From Pseudomonas sp. LD120 (lineage in GTDB: Bacteria; Pseudomonadota; Gammaproteobacteria; Pseudomonadales; Pseudomonadaceae), in NCBI RefSeq assembly GCF_009861525.1, contig NZ_WVHL01000002.1:496001-560000 (forward strand): DNA of 64,000 nt. The letters are read 5' to 3'. The notes beneath the pieces were generated by a model. That model did not search any database and was not told where the DNA came from. It saw only the letters and a program-made list of their open reading frames with translations. Made by a program: the position numbers and the translations under genes. Below are positions 11,450 through 19,541 of this stretch, in pieces; the first letter of the stretch is position 1; every line of letters begins with the position of its first letter.

Positions 11450-11609
11450 ATAACCGTGCGAAACCCCGCGTGGTGGTTGACATGGCCGATGCAAGAGCCT
11501 CCCAGGCATTTGCCACCCAGGACGCTCCAGGTGACCTTGCGCGCCCGCCCCCACATCACGCCGCTCATCCATAACCCTTCTAAGGCGCTGAATTATCTCG
11601 ATTCTTTTA

Positions 11610-11640
11610 TTGACCCTGTAGTTACTTCAGGCTTCATTAT
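11610..11640 (+). promoter_or_regulatory. MerR/CadR-like promoter-operator with 19-bp spacer
   Basis: TTGACC (11610-11615) and CATTAT (11635-11640) are separated by 19 bases, the stretched spacing typical of promoters activated by MerR-family regulators. The spacer region holds an imperfect dyad, ACCCTGTAG-TTA-CTTCAGGCT (11613-11633), with 7 of 9 positions matching between arms. It resembles operators of CadR/PbrR/ZntR metal sensors (general form ACYCTRTAG...CTACAGRGT). It sits 46 bp ahead of the response-regulator start. No MerR-family gene is in the window, so the regulator would act in trans. Confidence 0.55.
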
Positions 11641-11685
11641 CGGCGCCTTGGCTAACCGCCAAACCCGTGGCTAGAGGATTTTGCA

Positions 11686-12360
11686 ATGCGCATTCTGGTA
11701 GTTGAAGACGAAGTAAAAACCGCGGATTACCTGCATCAGGGGCTCACTGAAAGTGGTTATGTAGTGGATCGAGCGAACAATGGCGTTGATGGTCTTCACC
11801 TGGTTAAACAGCAGCGTTATGAACTGGTGATTCTGGATATAAACTTGCCGCAAAAAGATGGCTGGCAAGTACTGCAAGATATTAATCGACAGCATTCGGC
11901 ACGGGTTTTGATGCTCACCGCCCGAGGCCGTCTGGACGATAAGGTCAGGGCTCTGGACATGGGCGCCGATGATTATCTGGTCAAGCCTTTCCAATTCCCC
12001 GAGTTACTGGCACGGGTCCGGACATTGATCCGCCGCCGTGCGCCTGTGGCTCAGGCGCAAGTTCTGCAAGTTGCCGATCTGCAACTTGATCCGCGGCGTC
12101 ACCGGGCTTATCGCGGCGAGCGGCGTATTGACTTGACCACTAAGGAGTTCACGTTGCTGCACGTATTAATGCGCCATTCAGGGGAGGTCATGACGCGTGC
12201 ACAGATCATTTCCCTGGTCTGGGACATGAATTTTGATTGCGACACCAATGTGGTGGAGGTTTCCATCAGCCGCCTACGGGCCAAGATCGACGACGCCAGC
12301 GACCTCAAACTGATCCACACCCTGCGCGGTGTCGGCTATGTACTGGAAGTGCGCCCATGA
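11686..12360 (+). CDS. OmpR-family response regulator, heavy-metal type (CopR/CzcR/IrlR-like)
   Basis: This 224-aa regulator has a receiver domain, with acidic pocket near residues 7-9 and phospho-acceptor Asp51 (VILDINLP), and a C-terminal winged helix. The winged helix contains DLTTKEFTLLHVLMRHSGEV and ends in VGYVLEVRP. The MRILVVEDEVKTADYL opening is typical of heavy-metal response regulators. GAGG precedes the ATG. The stop overlaps the kinase start (ATGA, 12357-12360). The PtrA-like neighbour favours copper as signal. The MerR-type promoter suggests the pair is also induced by a metal sensor. Confidence 0.9.
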   Translation: MRILVVEDEVKTADYLHQGLTESGYVVDRANNGVDGLHLVKQQRYELVILDINLPQKDGWQVLQDINRQHSARVLMLTARGRLDDKVRALDMGADDYLVKPFQFPELLARVRTLIRRRAPVAQAQVLQVADLQLDPRRHRAYRGERRIDLTTKEFTLLHVLMRHSGEVMTRAQIISLVWDMNFDCDTNVVEVSISRLRAKIDDASDLKLIHTLRGVGYVLEVRP

Positions 12361-13784
12361 GCCGAGTCACCGGCGCCCCCCCTGCCCGCAGTTTGTCCAT
12401 GCGCCTGGGGTTGACCGTCAGCCTGATGGGCGCAGCCCTGGTGTTGCTGCTGGCGACCCTGGCCTACCTGGCGCTGGATCACCAGTTGGACAACCTAGCG
12501 CGCAAAGGCATGCAGAACAAACTTGAGCAGATCCAGCACAGCCTCACCAGCGACCGCGACAGCAGTGATCTGACGGCGCGCCCGCATTCCCTGTTGGACC
12601 TGGTGATGGGGCACGACAACCTGCGCCTGAACGTCTTCTCCACTGATCCGCTGGCCAGCCCGTGGCTGGAGGCCGGCGGCGGCGATCAGGCCACGCTGCC
12701 CGCCGCACTGAGGCAAGCGCGCGTCGACAGCGACCTGCAATGGCGCGACAGCCGTGGCCAGCAATGGCTCAGCGCCTCGCGGCAAATGCGCCTGGGCAAC
12801 GGTGATGCGGTAAGGGTGGTGCTGAGCCTGAATCGCCACAACGATCTGGCCCTGCTCAGTGCTTACCTGCGCTCCACGCTGATCGCCCTGCCGCCGTTGC
12901 TACTGTTGATCGGTATCGGCGCCTGGTGGCTGGTGCAGCGGGGACTGCGGCCGCTGCAGCAGTTCACCCGGGTCGCGGCCAAGGTCACCACCCAAGACCT
13001 GACCCATCGTCTGGACCTGGACAACCTGCCTAGGGAGCTGGCGGAACTGGGTCAAGGCATCAACGTCATGCTGCAACGCCTGGATGGGGGCGTGCAGCGC
13101 TTGTCGCAGTTCTCCGACGATTTGGCTCATGAGCTGCGCTCGCCCATCAGCAACTTGATGGGCAAGGCCCAGGTGACCCTGTCCCGGGAGCGCCCCCCTG
13201 CCGAATACAAAGCGGTCCTGGAGGCCAGCATCGAAGAACTGGAGCGGATCATACGGATCGTCGCCGACATGCTGTTTCTGGCCCAGGTCAGCCAGCCGGC
13301 TTCGCAGGCCCGGTTCGTCCCAGTGTCGCTGGGGGAACAGGCGCGCAAGGTCTCGGCATTGTTCGCCCTGAGCGCCGAAGACCGGCAGCTGGCGTTGCAG
13401 CAAAGGGGCGACGCCTGGGTCCTGGGCGATCCGCTGATGATCCAGCGGGCGCTGTCCAACTTGCTGTCCAACGCCATCCGTCACAGCCCGTCCCAAGGAC
13501 GGATCGATCTGCGGATCGAACAACAGGCGCACAGCGTGCGCCTGACGGTGAGCAACCCCGGACCAGGCATCGCGGCCTGTCACCTGCCTCATCTGTTCGA
13601 GCGTTTCTATCGCGTCGACAGCAGCCGCGCCCGCGCCGAAGGGGGTACCGGGCTGGGGCTGGCGATCGTCCGCTCGATCATGCAACTGCACCAGGGACGA
13701 GCCGACGTCAGCAGCGAACCAGGGCGGCTGACTGAGTTTTCCCTGGTGTTTCCCACGCTCGCCCCGGCGCCGCCGGGCGCTTAG
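12357..13784 (+). CDS. Heavy-metal type sensor histidine kinase
   Basis: This 475-aa membrane kinase has a first membrane segment at about residues 17-40, a periplasmic sensing region at about 41-170, a second membrane segment at about 171-194, a HAMP linker, and a dimerisation helix with His258 (DDLAHELRSPISNLMG). The ATPase domain carries an N box (LLSNAIRHSP), a G1 box (NPGPGIA) and a G2 box (EGGTGLGLAIV). It phosphorylates the adjacent regulator. The start is placed at the ATG overlapping the regulator stop; an open frame extends further upstream but only inside the regulator gene. The stop overlaps that of the converging chromate transporter. Confidence 0.9.
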   Translation: MSRVTGAPPARSLSMRLGLTVSLMGAALVLLLATLAYLALDHQLDNLARKGMQNKLEQIQHSLTSDRDSSDLTARPHSLLDLVMGHDNLRLNVFSTDPLASPWLEAGGGDQATLPAALRQARVDSDLQWRDSRGQQWLSASRQMRLGNGDAVRVVLSLNRHNDLALLSAYLRSTLIALPPLLLLIGIGAWWLVQRGLRPLQQFTRVAAKVTTQDLTHRLDLDNLPRELAELGQGINVMLQRLDGGVQRLSQFSDDLAHELRSPISNLMGKAQVTLSRERPPAEYKAVLEASIEELERIIRIVADMLFLAQVSQPASQARFVPVSLGEQARKVSALFALSAEDRQLALQQRGDAWVLGDPLMIQRALSNLLSNAIRHSPSQGRIDLRIEQQAHSVRLTVSNPGPGIAACHLPHLFERFYRVDSSRARAEGGTGLGLAIVRSIMQLHQGRADVSSEPGRLTEFSLVFPTLAPAPPGA

Positions 13785-14974
13785 AGCCAGATGCCACCCG
13801 CCACCGCGCCCAGCAACACCAAGGCCCAGGGCGGCACTCGGCCGCTGTGCAACAGCGCCAGGACCAGCAGCACCGCCAGCACGTCCAGGGGCCCGCTGAC
13901 GCTGCTGGTCCACAGCGGCTGATACAGCGCCGCCGCCAGCAACCCCACTACCGCGGCGTTGACCCCGGCCAACGCCGCCTGGACCCCGTGCCGATGGCGC
14001 ACAAACTGCCAAAACGGTACGACCCCGATCACCAGCAACAACCCCGGAAGAAAGATCGCCACCAGGCAAACCAGCGCCCCGCTCCACCCCGCGATGGCGG
14101 CCCCGAGAAAGGCCGCGACGCTGAACAGCGGCCCCGGCACCGCCTGGGCACTGGCATAACCGGCCAGAAACAGCGGGCTACTGACCCCGCCCGGCTCTAC
14201 CACCTGTGCCTGCAGCAACGGCAGCACCACATGACCACCGCCGAAGACCAGCGCGCCCACCCGATAGAAACCATCGAACAGGCTCAACAAGCGATTCGGC
14301 CAGAGCAGCGCCAGTCCCGGCAACAGCACCAGCAGCACCAGCGCCAAGCCCAGGGCACAAAGCCCGAGACGCCGACTGGCGCCTGAAGGCTGAACCTCGA
14401 TCCGGGCCTCGAACAGCGGCTTGATCAGCACAACGCCCGCCAACGCCGCCAGCAGCATCACCAGCAACTGCGCGCCCAACCCTGGCCAGCGCAGTACCAG
14501 GGCCGCGGCCATCAGCCCGATGGCGATGCGCAAGGGCCCGCGACACAGGCTGCGGGCCATCCCCCACAGCGCCAAGGCCACCACCGCGACCGCCACCAGT
14601 TGCAAACCCTTGAGCACCCCAGGCGGTACGCCACCGCCAATGCCCTGTGCCAACAAGACCAGCGCCAGCGCCGAAGGCAAGGTAAAACCGGCCCAGGCGC
14701 ACAAGGCACCGGGCACCCCCGCGCGGGACAGGCCCAGGGCAATGCCGACCTGGCTGCTGGCCGGCCCGGGCAAAAACTGGCACAGCGCGACCAGTTCGGC
14801 GTAAGCCGCCTCCCCCAGCCAACGCCGGCGCTGGACAAACTCCTGGCGAAAATACCCCAAGTGCGCCACCGGCCCGCCGAACGAGGTCAGCCCCAGGCGC
14901 AAGAACAGCAGGAAAATGCGCCAGGGCGAGTCACCGGGACGCTGGGGCTGGGCGATTGGCGCGACGTCGAGCAT
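13781..14974 (-). CDS. chrA: Chromate transporter ChrA (two-domain CHR family)
   Basis: This 397-aa inner-membrane protein contains two homologous CHR halves with about 10-12 hydrophobic segments. The first half carries LGLTSFGGPVAHLGYFRQEF (from residue 27) and the ALCQFLPGPASSQVGIALG segment. The second half repeats the pattern with VGALVFGGGHVVLPLL and AQAVPGPLFSVAAFLGA. Family members expel chromate. The ATG at 14974 overlaps the TAA of the upstream acetyltransferase (TAATG), implying coupled translation; upstream extension of the frame lies within that other gene. The last bases overlap the convergent kinase gene by 4 bp. Chromate as the in vivo substrate is inferred. Confidence 0.88.
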   Translation of the reverse strand: MLDVAPIAQPQRPGDSPWRIFLLFLRLGLTSFGGPVAHLGYFRQEFVQRRRWLGEAAYAELVALCQFLPGPASSQVGIALGLSRAGVPGALCAWAGFTLPSALALVLLAQGIGGGVPPGVLKGLQLVAVAVVALALWGMARSLCRGPLRIAIGLMAAALVLRWPGLGAQLLVMLLAALAGVVLIKPLFEARIEVQPSGASRRLGLCALGLALVLLVLLPGLALLWPNRLLSLFDGFYRVGALVFGGGHVVLPLLQAQVVEPGGVSSPLFLAGYASAQAVPGPLFSVAAFLGAAIAGWSGALVCLVAIFLPGLLLVIGVVPFWQFVRHRHGVQAALAGVNAAVVGLLAAALYQPLWTSSVSGPLDVLAVLLVLALLHSGRVPPWALVLLGAVAGGIWL

Positions 14975-15465
14975 TACAAGGCTTTGCTCCAGAACAGCAT
15001 GCGGCCCTGAGCGGGATCGAGCATGGCGTTGGCAAAACCACAGGCCTGATAGGCCGCCTGGGCGCGAAGGTTGCCTTCCAGTACTTCCAGGGTGATCTTG
15101 CAGCAGCCCCGTTGCCGGGCGATGTCCTCGACCTTCTGCAACATGCGCTTGCTCAAGCCCCGGCCACGAAAGCTCTCCAGCACCACCACATCGTGAACAT
15201 TGACCAGCGGCCGACAGGCAAAGGTCGAAAAGCCTTCGAAGCAATTCACCAGGCCCACCGCTTGCCCCCCGGCAAAGGCCAGCACACTGAACGCTTGAGG
15301 CCGCTTGGCCAGCTCCGCCGGCAGCTGTTCAAGGCTGTCCGGCGCCAGCGCCTGCCCGCCCCCCATGGGGTCCAGGGCATAGTGATTGAGCAGTGCGCCT
15401 ATGGCTTCGGCATGCACCGGGTTGCTGTAACTGGCTTGCAAGACCACAACATCGGCAACGTCCAT
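14974..15465 (-). CDS. GNAT-family N-acetyltransferase
   Basis: This 163-aa protein has a GNAT fold. The acetyl-CoA binding motif is present as VVLESFRGRGLSKRMLQKVE (R-G-x-G-L/S), followed by ITLEVLEGNLRAQAAYQACG, the typical motif B region. The start is placed at the second ATG (15465) because GAGG lies 6 bases before it; an earlier ATG at 15471 directly abuts GAGG. The substrate is unknown. It is translationally coupled to chrA (TAATG overlap), an odd pairing with no obvious functional logic. Confidence 0.82.
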   Translation of the reverse strand: MDVADVVVLQASYSNPVHAEAIGALLNHYALDPMGGGQALAPDSLEQLPAELAKRPQAFSVLAFAGGQAVGLVNCFEGFSTFACRPLVNVHDVVVLESFRGRGLSKRMLQKVEDIARQRGCCKITLEVLEGNLRAQAAYQACGFANAMLDPAQGRMLFWSKAL

Positions 15466-15621
15466 GTTCATCCTCGATCAACACGTTGAAAGTAAACCCA
15501 CAGCTTCAGGCCGCCTGGATTGTAGGCTGGGGGATTTGACCAAACGAAGATTTTTCACCCCCCTTTCAGAGAAAAATCTTAAGCAATGGTAACCACTCTC
15601 AGCAGGCGGAACCGCTTCCCC

Positions 15622-16749
15622 TCAAGCCTCGGGCGTCTGGGCAAAACGTTGCAGTTGCATTGCTTGCAAGCGACTGAGGGTGCGCCGGAAGGGAAACGCC
15701 AAGTAGCCCTCGGTGTACAGCAGCTCCATCGCGACCCGGGCCTCCAGGTACAGCGGTACGTTGCGGTCGTAGCACTCATCCACCAATGCGATGAAGCGGC
15801 GCACCGCATCGTCATGGATCGACAGTTGCGGCAATTGGCGATCACCGGCCGCCACCCGCTGGGCGCCGTCCTCGGTGCCGCGGGCGATACGCCCAGGGCG
15901 CTGCTGGGCACTGAGGTTGGGCACTTCGCTGAGGAAGATCGCGTGAAACCGATCACACAGGGCCATGAAGTCCATGGCGGAAAAGGGCTGCTCGCACAGG
16001 TCGCAAAAGCGACACCAGATCACCGTCGCGGCGACCTTGACCACGGCCACCTGGCGGTAACCGAGCAACAGGACATCAGTGGACACCGCCTGCCCCGCAC
16101 TCATCTGCGCAAACAACGGCGCCAGGGCGCTGGGCTGATCGGCGGTGCGCACCCAATAGCGCTGCGTCGCCGCGCCTGGGTGCAGGCGGTGATCCTGCGG
16201 GCCGTCCACCGTCACCACCTGCAGGTGCTGGCGAATCGCGCTGATCGCCGGCACAAAGCGCTCACGGTTGAAACCGTCGGCGTACAACTGCTCGGGAGGC
16301 TGATTGGAGGTGCAGACCATGACCACACCCTGCGCGAACATCACCTGGAACAACCGCCCAAGAATGATCGCATCGCCAATGTCGTTGACGAACAACTCGT
16401 CGAAGCACAGCACCCGCACCTCTTGTGCCAGCTCCTGGGCCAGCGCCTGCAGGGGATCGGCGGTGCCGGTCAGCTGGAACGAACGCTGGTGCACCCAACT
16501 CATGAAGTGATGAAAGTGCTGACGTCGCGCCGGCACCTTGAGGCTTTGATGGAACTGATCCATCAGCCAGGTCTTGCCGCGCCCCACCGCTCCCCACAGA
16601 TAGACCCCTGGCACCGCCTGGCGACCTTGCTCCAGGGCTTCATGGCATTGCTGCAAGGCTTGCACCGCCCGGGCCTGCGCCGGATCGGCGACAAACCCAT
16701 CCTGCTCCAGGGCATGCTGATATGCGCTCAAGGGGGAATCGAAGGGCAT
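15622..16749 (-). CDS. zapE: Cell division-associated ATPase ZapE (AFG1 family)
   Basis: This 375-aa P-loop ATPase has Walker A GAVGRGKT at residues 53-60 and Walker B VLCFDELFV. A TSNQPPEQLYADGFNRERF segment is characteristic of the AFG1/ZapE family. E. coli ZapE associates with the Z ring under stress. The ATG at 16749 (MPFDSPL) is chosen because it gives the usual family N-terminus. The C-terminal half diverges somewhat from the classic form (375 residues, slightly long), so this may be a second paralogue rather than the main ZapE copy. Confidence 0.85.
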   Translation of the reverse strand: MPFDSPLSAYQHALEQDGFVADPAQARAVQALQQCHEALEQGRQAVPGVYLWGAVGRGKTWLMDQFHQSLKVPARRQHFHHFMSWVHQRSFQLTGTADPLQALAQELAQEVRVLCFDELFVNDIGDAIILGRLFQVMFAQGVVMVCTSNQPPEQLYADGFNRERFVPAISAIRQHLQVVTVDGPQDHRLHPGAATQRYWVRTADQPSALAPLFAQMSAGQAVSTDVLLLGYRQVAVVKVAATVIWCRFCDLCEQPFSAMDFMALCDRFHAIFLSEVPNLSAQQRPGRIARGTEDGAQRVAAGDRQLPQLSIHDDAVRRFIALVDECYDRNVPLYLEARVAMELLYTEGYLAFPFRRTLSRLQAMQLQRFAQTPEA

Positions 16750-16789
16750 GGGCCAATGGCCTCCTGGCAAAAGAGCCGCAGTATGCCAT

Positions 16790-16814
16790 CGCCCCGCGAT
16801 ACCGGCGCGGGGCG
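16790..16814 (-). terminator. Hairpin after the WYL regulator gene
   Basis: CGCCCCGC (16790-16797) and GCGGGGCG (16807-16814) form a perfect 8-bp stem with a 9-base loop, in the 81-bp gap between the WYL regulator stop and the zapE start. There is no clear T tract on either side. Confidence 0.45.
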
Positions 16815-16830
16815 TTGCCGCGCCCTGGCC

Positions 16831-17547
16831 TCAGGGCTGGTCGGCCGTAAAGTGTGGGCGGTCTTCGCCTTGCAGGCGCTTGCGCCAGGTCCGCAACCAA
16901 TCGCTGCGCCGCCCCGGATACGCCTCACCCTGCTCTCGGGCTGCGGCAATGCGGTCGGTGCGAAAAGTCCGGTAATCCTCGCGCAGTTCGCACCAGGCAA
17001 CGATCACCCGCGCCTCGTTGAGAAACCCCAGGGCCAGGGGCCAGATCAAGCGCTGGCTGGGGATCTGATGGGCGTCGGCGTAGTCGATCAACAGCTTGGC
17101 TTGATGAGCGATGGCTTGGCGAAACACGTTCAGCGACACCAGATTGTCAGGAAAACCGTAGCCCGGCGGCCCCGGCAACAAGGTCGGGTTACGCAAGGCG
17201 TCCTGGGCGGCTGGCGCCAATACCGCGGCGATTTTGGCCATCGCATCGGCCGCGGCCTTGCTCAGCACCTCGTCGCCGCGCTGATCAACGTAACGCAAGC
17301 CCAACACCACCGCCTCGGTCTCGTCGGCATTGAGCATCAACGGTGGCAGGAACAACCCGCTGCGCAGCACGTAACCGATCCCCGCCTCGCCGTGGATGGG
17401 GGCCCCCAGGGACGTGAGCTCGGCGATGTCGCGGTACAGGGTGCGCTCGGAAACCTCCAGCTCGGCGGCCAGGGTTGCTGCCGTGACCGGGCGACTCTTG
17501 CTCCGCAGTATCTGCAACAGGGTAAGTAAACGACTGGCTCGCGACAT
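16831..17547 (-). CDS. YafY-type transcriptional regulator (DeoR-like HTH plus WYL domain)
   Basis: This 238-aa regulator begins MSRASRLLTLLQILRSKSRP, then has a winged helix containing LAAELEVSERTLYRDIAELT and a C-terminal WYL ligand-binding domain (about residues 120-215). The start at 17547 is supported by a perfect AGGAGG eight bases upstream; a longer frame to 17580 lacks one. A perfect 10-bp inverted repeat lies 40 bp upstream of the start and is a natural autoregulatory operator. The ligand and target genes are unknown. Such regulators often control one adjacent gene, but the nearest neighbour upstream is a permease more than 400 bp away. Confidence 0.87.
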   Translation of the reverse strand: MSRASRLLTLLQILRSKSRPVTAATLAAELEVSERTLYRDIAELTSLGAPIHGEAGIGYVLRSGLFLPPLMLNADETEAVVLGLRYVDQRGDEVLSKAAADAMAKIAAVLAPAAQDALRNPTLLPGPPGYGFPDNLVSLNVFRQAIAHQAKLLIDYADAHQIPSQRLIWPLALGFLNEARVIVAWCELREDYRTFRTDRIAAAREQGEAYPGRRSDWLRTWRKRLQGEDRPHFTADQP

Positions 17548-17587
17548 CGCGGCGACCTCCTGAGAAAACCGGGGCACCATAACAGAG

Positions 17588-17612
17588 CCTACTGACAGTG
17601 AGTGTCAGTAGG
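17588..17612. promoter_or_regulatory. Perfect 10-bp inverted repeat (candidate WYL-regulator operator)
   Basis: CCTACTGACA (17588-17597), spacer GTGAG, TGTCAGTAGG (17603-17612). It lies in the promoter region of the WYL regulator gene (start 17547, - strand). The core TGACA-N5-TGTCA is a typical dimer site. Assignment to this regulator is inferred from position. Confidence 0.55.
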
Positions 17613-17979
17613 TGTATTTGGAGCGCCGCAACCCAGCACCGCCAGTGCAACGGCGCGGCTCCAGCTCAGGGCATAGGTCGCGCGGTTGAATACGGCGCAC
17701 CAGGCCAGCAGGCGGCGGCAGCGAGGCCCGCCCCGCCAACGGGCGAAGCGGGTCACGGCATAAGGGTAAATGCGCAACGGGCGCCGTCGATGCCTTGAAA
17801 AGTTGCCCTTGCGCCGGTATTTGCCCTTCAGGCAACGACACCTTTCTGGCATCCTGCGCCTCCTTTTTTCTGACCGGGTGCGCAAGTCTTGTCCCACGCC
17901 ATGCCGTTGCCGCTCACGTCCCGCCCACTTTGCGGCGTGTGCCGCGCTGTAATCACACGCCACCGCCAGGCCTTCTCCC
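17613..17979. other. Unassigned region between WYL regulator and purine permease
   Basis: No convincing gene lies in this stretch of the 432-bp gap. A - strand frame whose last ~65 codons lie at 17589-17790 has moderately GC-rich third positions and a readable sequence (for example RCRRLLAWCAVFNRATYALS). It has no good start or ribosome-binding site, and I do not recognise it; it could be a gene remnant. Near the permease the strand turns pyrimidine-rich (17850-17875, CTCCTTTTTTCTG), which would suit a leader. Confidence 0.3.
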
Positions 17980-19419
17980 ATGACCGCACCTGATCGCTCC
18001 CCGCCCCGCTACACGTCCGACCTGATCTACGGCCTCAATGACCGTCCGCATTTCAGCGCGGCGATCTTCGCCGCCCTGCAGCATGTACTGGCCAGTTTTG
18101 TCGGCATCATCAGCCCGACCCTGATCTTCGGCGGCGTGCTGGGCCTGGAAAGCGAGCTGCCCTACCTGATCAGCATGGCGCTGTTCGTTTCCGGCCTGGG
18201 CACCTTCGTCCAGGCCCGGCGCCTGGGGCCAATCGGCTCGGGCTTATTGTGCGTGCAAGGCACCAGCTTTTCCTTTATCAGCGTGCTGCTCAGTGCCGGT
18301 TTCATGGTCAAGGGCAGGGGCGGCAGCACCGATGACATCCTCTCCACCATCTTCGGCATCTGTTTTGTCGCGGCCTTTATCGAGATGTTCCTCAGCCAGT
18401 TCATCGGTAAGCTGCGCAAACTGATCACCCCGGTGGTGACCGGCACCATCATCACCCTGATGGGCCTGTCGCTGATCAAGGTGGCGGTCACCGACATGGC
18501 CGGCGGCTACGGCGCCAGCGACCTGGGCGCGGCGAGCAACCTGGGCCTGGCGGCCTTGGTGCTGCTGACCATCGTCGTGCTCAACCGTTTCAACCACCCG
18601 ATGTTGCGCCTGGGCTCGATCGTCATCGGCCTGACCCTAGGCTTCGTGGTGGCCTGGCTACTGGGCCGGGTGGACATGGCGGCCCTACCCGAGGTGCCGC
18701 TGGTGAGCGTGCCGGTGCCGTTCAAGTACGGGTTTTCCTTCGACCTGATCGCCTTCATCCCGCTGGCGGTGATCTTCCTGATTTCGCCCCTGGAGGCGGC
18801 CGGTGACCTGACCGCCAACTCGATGATTTCCCAACAGCCGGTGAAAGGCCCGCTGTACATCAAGCGCATCAAGTCCGGGCTGCTGGCGGACGGTTTCAAC
18901 TCAGCGGTGGCGGCGGTGTTCAACAGCCTGCCGATGGTGACCTTTGCCCAGAACAACGGGGTGATCCAGCTGACCGGCGTCGCCAGCCGCTACGTGGCCT
19001 ACTTCATTGCCGGGCTGCTGGTGCTGCTGGGCCTGTTCCCGATGATCGGCGCGGTGCTGCAACTGATGCCCAAGCCAGTGCTGGGCGGTGCCACCCTGAT
19101 CATGTTCGGCACCGTGGCGGTGGCCGGGATCAAGATCCTCGCCGAGGCCGGGCTGCATCGGCGCAACGTGCTGATCGTGGCGATTTCCCTAGGCATGGGC
19201 CTGGGGGTAGCGGCGGTGCCGGAAGTGCTGCGCGAGCTGCCCAAGGCCCTGCACAACATCTTCGAATCGCCGATCACCGTGGGGGCTTTCTGCGCGATCG
19301 TACTCAACATTTTCCTGCCGGAAGAATTCCTCGAGCTGGAAGAGGATGAGTTCGACCCCGAAGCGGCGACCCTCAAGGTGATGCAAGACCCGGACATGAG
19401 CGGCCAAACGAACTCCTGA
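17980..19419 (+). CDS. Nucleobase:cation symporter-2 family permease (purine/uracil)
   Basis: This 479-aa inner-membrane transporter belongs to the NCS2 (UraA/XanP/UacT) family. It has an N-terminal LQHVLASFVGIISPTLIFGG segment, the central FIPLAVIFLISPLEAAGDLTA segment holding the conserved acidic residue, and FAQNNGVIQLTGVASRYVA. About 14 membrane segments are expected. The absence of a nearby xanthine- or uracil-pathway gene leaves the substrate (uracil, xanthine or urate) open. The long, acidic C-terminus is typical of bacterial xanthine/uric-acid permeases. It is monocistronic by layout. Confidence 0.88.
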   Translation: MTAPDRSPPRYTSDLIYGLNDRPHFSAAIFAALQHVLASFVGIISPTLIFGGVLGLESELPYLISMALFVSGLGTFVQARRLGPIGSGLLCVQGTSFSFISVLLSAGFMVKGRGGSTDDILSTIFGICFVAAFIEMFLSQFIGKLRKLITPVVTGTIITLMGLSLIKVAVTDMAGGYGASDLGAASNLGLAALVLLTIVVLNRFNHPMLRLGSIVIGLTLGFVVAWLLGRVDMAALPEVPLVSVPVPFKYGFSFDLIAFIPLAVIFLISPLEAAGDLTANSMISQQPVKGPLYIKRIKSGLLADGFNSAVAAVFNSLPMVTFAQNNGVIQLTGVASRYVAYFIAGLLVLLGLFPMIGAVLQLMPKPVLGGATLIMFGTVAVAGIKILAEAGLHRRNVLIVAISLGMGLGVAAVPEVLRELPKALHNIFESPITVGAFCAIVLNIFLPEEFLELEEDEFDPEAATLKVMQDPDMSGQTNS

Positions 19420-19541
19420 GGCCCAGCGGCGTCTATGCTGCGTGTGCCGGTGATGGGCCCTAGGCCTTGGAGGTTGGTCGAGGGCTTTCCAGGCTACAAG
19501 GTGCCGACCCGCCATTCACTTCCATTGCCGACAGGTATTGC

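Noticed and set aside
11420..11674. An 84-codon frame between the PtrA-like gene and the response regulator
   Set aside because: It begins inside the intrinsic terminator, covers the MerR-type promoter, and has no recognisable protein character.
15586..17529. A 647-codon + strand frame across zapE and the WYL regulator
   Set aside because: Composition is that of an antisense shadow; the two - strand genes have clear motifs and ribosome-binding sites.
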